From Vampirovibrionales bacterium (GTDB lineage Bacteria; Cyanobacteriota; Vampirovibrionia; Vampirovibrionales; Vampirovibrionaceae): 64,000 nt of DNA. Shown in pieces: positions 61,294 through 64,000 of the stretch (within the stretch, counting starts at the first letter, position 1; every line of letters starts with the position of its first letter). Position numbers and translations under genes: made by a program. The stretch is from assembly GCA_029866025.1 (NCBI GenBank), contig JARXAD010000013.1, forward strand, positions 124,001-188,000, in the 5' to 3' direction. A model generated the notes under the pieces. That model was not told the DNA's origin. It ran no database searches and saw nothing but the letters and a program-made list of their open reading frames with translations.

Positions 61294-62916
61294 ATGGATT
61301 GCTTGGAACTGCCCATCAACCCCCAAGACGCTACTGCCAAAGCCAACGAAGCCGCGATGCTTCAACACGTGGCACTGCTTAAAGAGCGTTTGGCAACCAA
61401 CGCTTTGGGCGGTGGCGAGACCCTCATTGCAAAGCACCAAGGGCGTGGCAAACTCATTGCCCGAGACCGCATTAACGCCTTGCTAGACGACGGCAGCCCC
61501 TTCTTGGAGCTGAGTTCTTTAGCCGCGTGGGATATGTACGACAATGCCGCGCCGGGTGCTGGCATGGTGACTGGGATTGGCCACATTCACGGTCAACCCT
61601 GCATGATTGTGGCCAACGATGCCACCGTAAAAGGCGGCACGTATTTTCCACTGACGGTAAAAAAGCACTTGCGGGCCCAAGAAATTGCCGAGCAAAATCA
61701 TCTGCCCTGCGTGTACTTGGTGGATAGCGGCGGCGCTTTTTTGCCGCTGCAAGCGGAAGTTTTTCCAGATAAAGACCACTTTGGGCGAATTTTTTACAAC
61801 CAAGCCCGCATGTCGGCCAAGGGCATTCCTCAAATTGCTGTGGTGATGGGCAGTTGCACCGCTGGTGGCGCGTATGTGCCCGCCATGTGCGATGAATCCA
61901 TTATTGTCAAAGACCAAGGAACAATTTTTTTGGCGGGGCCTCCCTTAGTAAAAGCCGCCACGGGCGAAACCGTTACTGCCGAAGAACTGGGCGGCGCAGA
62001 CGTCCATTGCCGCACCAGTGGCGTCACGGATCACTACGCCCACAACGACGAAGACGCTCTGGCACTGGCCCGTAACGTGGCCGAAAACCTCAATCGCTCT
62101 AGCGCCAACCGTTGGAGCAGCGTGATTGAGCGCAGCGACGTTAAAGACCCCCTTTACCCAGCCGAAGACCTCTATCGCATCGTCAATGCCGATGCCCGTA
62201 AACCCTTTGACATCAAGGCCATCATTGCTCGCCTCGTGGATGGCAGTGAATTCCACGAGTTTAAAGAACTGTACGGCACCACCTTGGTGTGCGGCTTTGC
62301 CAAGTTGTGGGGCTTGCCTATTGGCATTGTGGCCAACAATGGCGTGCTGTTTAGCGAAAGCGCCGTAAAAGGGGCTCATTTTATTGAACTGTGCTGCCAG
62401 CGGGGTATTCCGTTGTTGTTTTTGCAAAACATTAACGGCTTTATGGTGGGCAAAAGCTATGAGGCCGGCGGCATTGCCAAAGACGGCGCCAAGCTGGTGA
62501 TGGCTGTAAGCAACGCCAACGTGCCCAAAATTACGGTGGTGGTGGGCGGAAGCTACGGTGCGGGCAATTACGGCATGTGTGGCCGCGCCTTTAACCCACG
62601 ATTCCTCTACATGTGGCCCAACGCCCGCATTAGCGTGATGGGGGGCGAACAAGCCGCCAACGTGCTGTGCACCGTTAAGCAAGACCAACTGGAAGCCCAA
62701 GGCAAACCGGTGATGACGGACGCCGAAGCCGCCGCCTTTAAACAACCCACGCTGGATAAATACGAGGCCGAAAGCAGTGCCTACTACAGCACCGCCCGAT
62801 TGTGGGATGACGGCATCATCGACCCCAAAGACACCCGCACCGTGGTGGGCCTTAGCTTACTGGCCAGCCTCAATGCCCCTATTAAGCCCCACACCCAAGG
62901 TGTGTTCCGGATGTAG
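61294..62916 (+). CDS. Acyl-CoA carboxylase carboxyltransferase (methylcrotonyl-CoA carboxylase beta type)
   Basis: 540 residues with the two crotonase-like halves of a biotin-dependent carboxyltransferase. [56 protein letters not shown] and, in the C-terminal half, [35 protein letters not shown] and [13 protein letters not shown] match the methylcrotonyl-CoA carboxylase beta family (leucine breakdown). Close relatives with other acyl-CoA substrates exist. The biotin-carrying alpha subunit is not next to it. Confidence 0.9.
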   Translation: MDCLELPINPQDATAKANEAAMLQHVALLKERLATNALGGGETLIAKHQGRGKLIARDRINALLDDGSPFLELSSLAAWDMYDNAAPGAGMVTGIGHIHGQPCMIVANDATVKGGTYFPLTVKKHLRAQEIAEQNHLPCVYLVDSGGAFLPLQAEVFPDKDHFGRIFYNQARMSAKGIPQIAVVMGSCTAGGAYVPAMCDESIIVKDQGTIFLAGPPLVKAATGETVTAEELGGADVHCRTSGVTDHYAHNDEDALALARNVAENLNRSSANRWSSVIERSDVKDPLYPAEDLYRIVNADARKPFDIKAIIARLVDGSEFHEFKELYGTTLVCGFAKLWGLPIGIVANNGVLFSESAVKGAHFIELCCQRGIPLLFLQNINGFMVGKSYEAGGIAKDGAKLVMAVSNANVPKITVVVGGSYGAGNYGMCGRAFNPRFLYMWPNARISVMGGEQAANVLCTVKQDQLEAQGKPVMTDAEAAAFKQPTLDKYEAESSAYYSTARLWDDGIIDPKDTRTVVGLSLLASLNAPIKPHTQGVFRM

Positions 62917-63043
62917 TTGGCAAGCTACCTTTCTACCTTTTTTTAACGGGCACCATTATTTTCTCTAACAACTCGTTTTCAAAGCGTATTCCATCCATCA
63001 GTTATCTCTCTTACACTGGGTTTAGCTGTAAGGAGATGGTTGG

Positions 63044-64000
63044 ATGGATGATGTAACATCAACATGGTTAAGGCACCTGCCCAAGGCAGAGCTGCATTTG
63101 CATATTGAGGGGACTTTAGAGCCTGACCTCATGCTAACGCTTGCGGAGCGTAATAAAATTGCCATCCCCTATTCATCTATGGATGAGATTAAAGCCGCCT
63201 ACCAGTTTGAAAACTTACAGTCGTTTTTGGATATTTATTACCAAGGGGCTTCGGTGTTAAAAACCGAACAAGATTTTTACGATTTAACGTGGCGTTATTT
63301 ATTGCATGCCGAACAAGATGGCATTGTTCATACCGAACTATTTTTTGATCCCCAAACCCATACGGATCGTGGTATTTCCTTTGATACGGTGATTCATGGC
63401 ATCCATGCAGCGCTGCAAGAAGGTCAACGCAAGTTACGCATCTCTTCTCGATTGATTCTCTGTTTTTTACGCCACCTCCCCGAAGCGGCTGCCTTTGAAA
63501 CTCTCAAACAAGCAAAGTCCTATAAACACTGGATTACCGCTGTTGGGCTGGATTCGTCTGAGGCAGGGCATCCCCCAAGTAAATTTGAAGCGGTATTTAA
63601 ACAAGCCCGCCATCAGGGCTATTTAACAGTGGCCCATGCCGGTGAAGAAGGCCCTGCCAGTTATATGTGGGAAGCCATTCAGTTGCTGAAAGTAAAACGC
63701 ATTGATCATGGGGTGCGTTGTACAGAAGATCCTAAGTTAATTCAATTTTTAAAAGAAACACAATTACCGTTAGCGATGTGTCCTTTGTCCAATGTGAAGT
63801 TGCGTGTGTTTGATTCGTTGGCAGACCATCCAATCAAAACCCTGCTACATCAAGGGTTGTGTGTAACGGTTAGTAGTGATGATCCTGCCTATTTTGGCGG
63901 GTATTTGCACCAAAATTTGGTAGAAACGGCTGATGCACTGTCGCTTACTAGCAGTGACCTCATCCAACTTTGTCGTAACAGTATTCAGGCCAGTTTTTTA
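63044..64000 (+). CDS. Adenine deaminase, cut by the window edge
   Basis: 319 residues are visible and the frame is still open at 64000. AAGGAG lies 8 bases before ATG 63044. The N-terminal metal site is KAELHLHIEGTLEPDLM, which has the GTLEP form of adenine deaminases rather than adenosine deaminases. Other blocks: FENLQSFLDIYYQG, HTELFFDPQTHTDRG, VAHAGEEGP with His and Glu, KRIDHGVRCTEDP and SSDDPAYFGGYL. It converts adenine to hypoxanthine in purine salvage. Only the last few residues should be missing. Confidence 0.92.
   Translation, partial: MDDVTSTWLRHLPKAELHLHIEGTLEPDLMLTLAERNKIAIPYSSMDEIKAAYQFENLQSFLDIYYQGASVLKTEQDFYDLTWRYLLHAEQDGIVHTELFFDPQTHTDRGISFDTVIHGIHAALQEGQRKLRISSRLILCFLRHLPEAAAFETLKQAKSYKHWITAVGLDSSEAGHPPSKFEAVFKQARHQGYLTVAHAGEEGPASYMWEAIQLLKVKRIDHGVRCTEDPKLIQFLKETQLPLAMCPLSNVKLRVFDSLADHPIKTLLHQGLCVTVSSDDPAYFGGYLHQNLVETADALSLTSSDLIQLCRNSIQASFL

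Noticed and set aside
61184-61440. Longer N-terminus for QueF starting at 61440
   Set aside because: It would overlap the start of the divergent carboxylase gene and adds residues unlike any QueF.

Overview
The window reads as chromosome of a non-photosynthetic member of the cyanobacterial lineage (Vampirovibrionia/Melainabacteria, perhaps Vampirovibrionales). The strongest evidence is the RNA polymerase beta' subunit encoded by two genes, rpoC1 (22477-24201) and rpoC2 (24291-28268). This split is a cyanobacterial/plastid hallmark, and the break follows the NADFDGD catalytic region as it does there. No photosynthesis genes are visible. A C-type (cbb3) oxygen reductase, a Rieske/cytochrome b module, FliO- and CheD-like proteins, and a Kdo transferase suggest a motile, respiring, LPS-bearing cell. 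Placement below class level is inference.

Layout. 1-4.4 kb holds accessory genes: a cut-off secreted protein, a Lys/Ala-rich histone H1/phasin-like protein, two coiled-coil or glycine-rich hypotheticals, and a membrane protein behind two large palindromes. 4.5-13.7 kb is housekeeping: mtnA, ftsZ, an HDOD/CheD pair, a FliO-like gene, an HxlR regulator, tRNA-Arg(UCU), an amidase and pyrF. 14-17.6 kb holds a large hypothetical, a Nudix hydrolase, tsaE-tsaB and a lone receiver domain. 17.8-29.7 kb is rplJ-rplL-rpoB-rpoC1-rpoC2-waaA with leader and attenuator hairpins; rplK and rplA are not next to it. 29.7-46.5 kb mixes housekeeping genes (mazG, nrnA-like, wecA-like, glyA, rpiB, dnaK, nadB-nadC, rimP-nusA, an Opp/Dpp ATPase) with small orphan ORFs and two patches of GC-rich intergenic repeats.

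46.8-55.5 kb is the most striking part. It is one co-directional, tightly packed block encoding CcoN, a di-haem CcoO-type protein, a CcoS-like protein, a 53-residue CcoP-N-like protein, a di-haem c lipoprotein, a Rieske protein, a full-length cytochrome b lacking the second histidine of both haem-binding helices, two small membrane proteins, a second cytochrome b with all four histidines and a C-terminal 2x[4Fe-4S] ferredoxin domain, an MvhD/FlpD-type iron-sulfur protein and a 45-residue membrane peptide. It looks like a dedicated quinol-to-oxygen supercomplex with a side branch from haem b to cytoplasmic low-potential iron-sulfur carriers.

55.5-64 kb holds a GNAT gene, rpsP, two pairs of hypotheticals (one a tandem paralogue pair), a zone of gene decay (an amber-interrupted ORF facing a truncated GNAT), queF, an acyl-CoA carboxylase beta subunit and the start of an adenine deaminase gene that runs off the right edge.

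All calls come from reading the sequence and recognising motifs. No database search or structure prediction was run.
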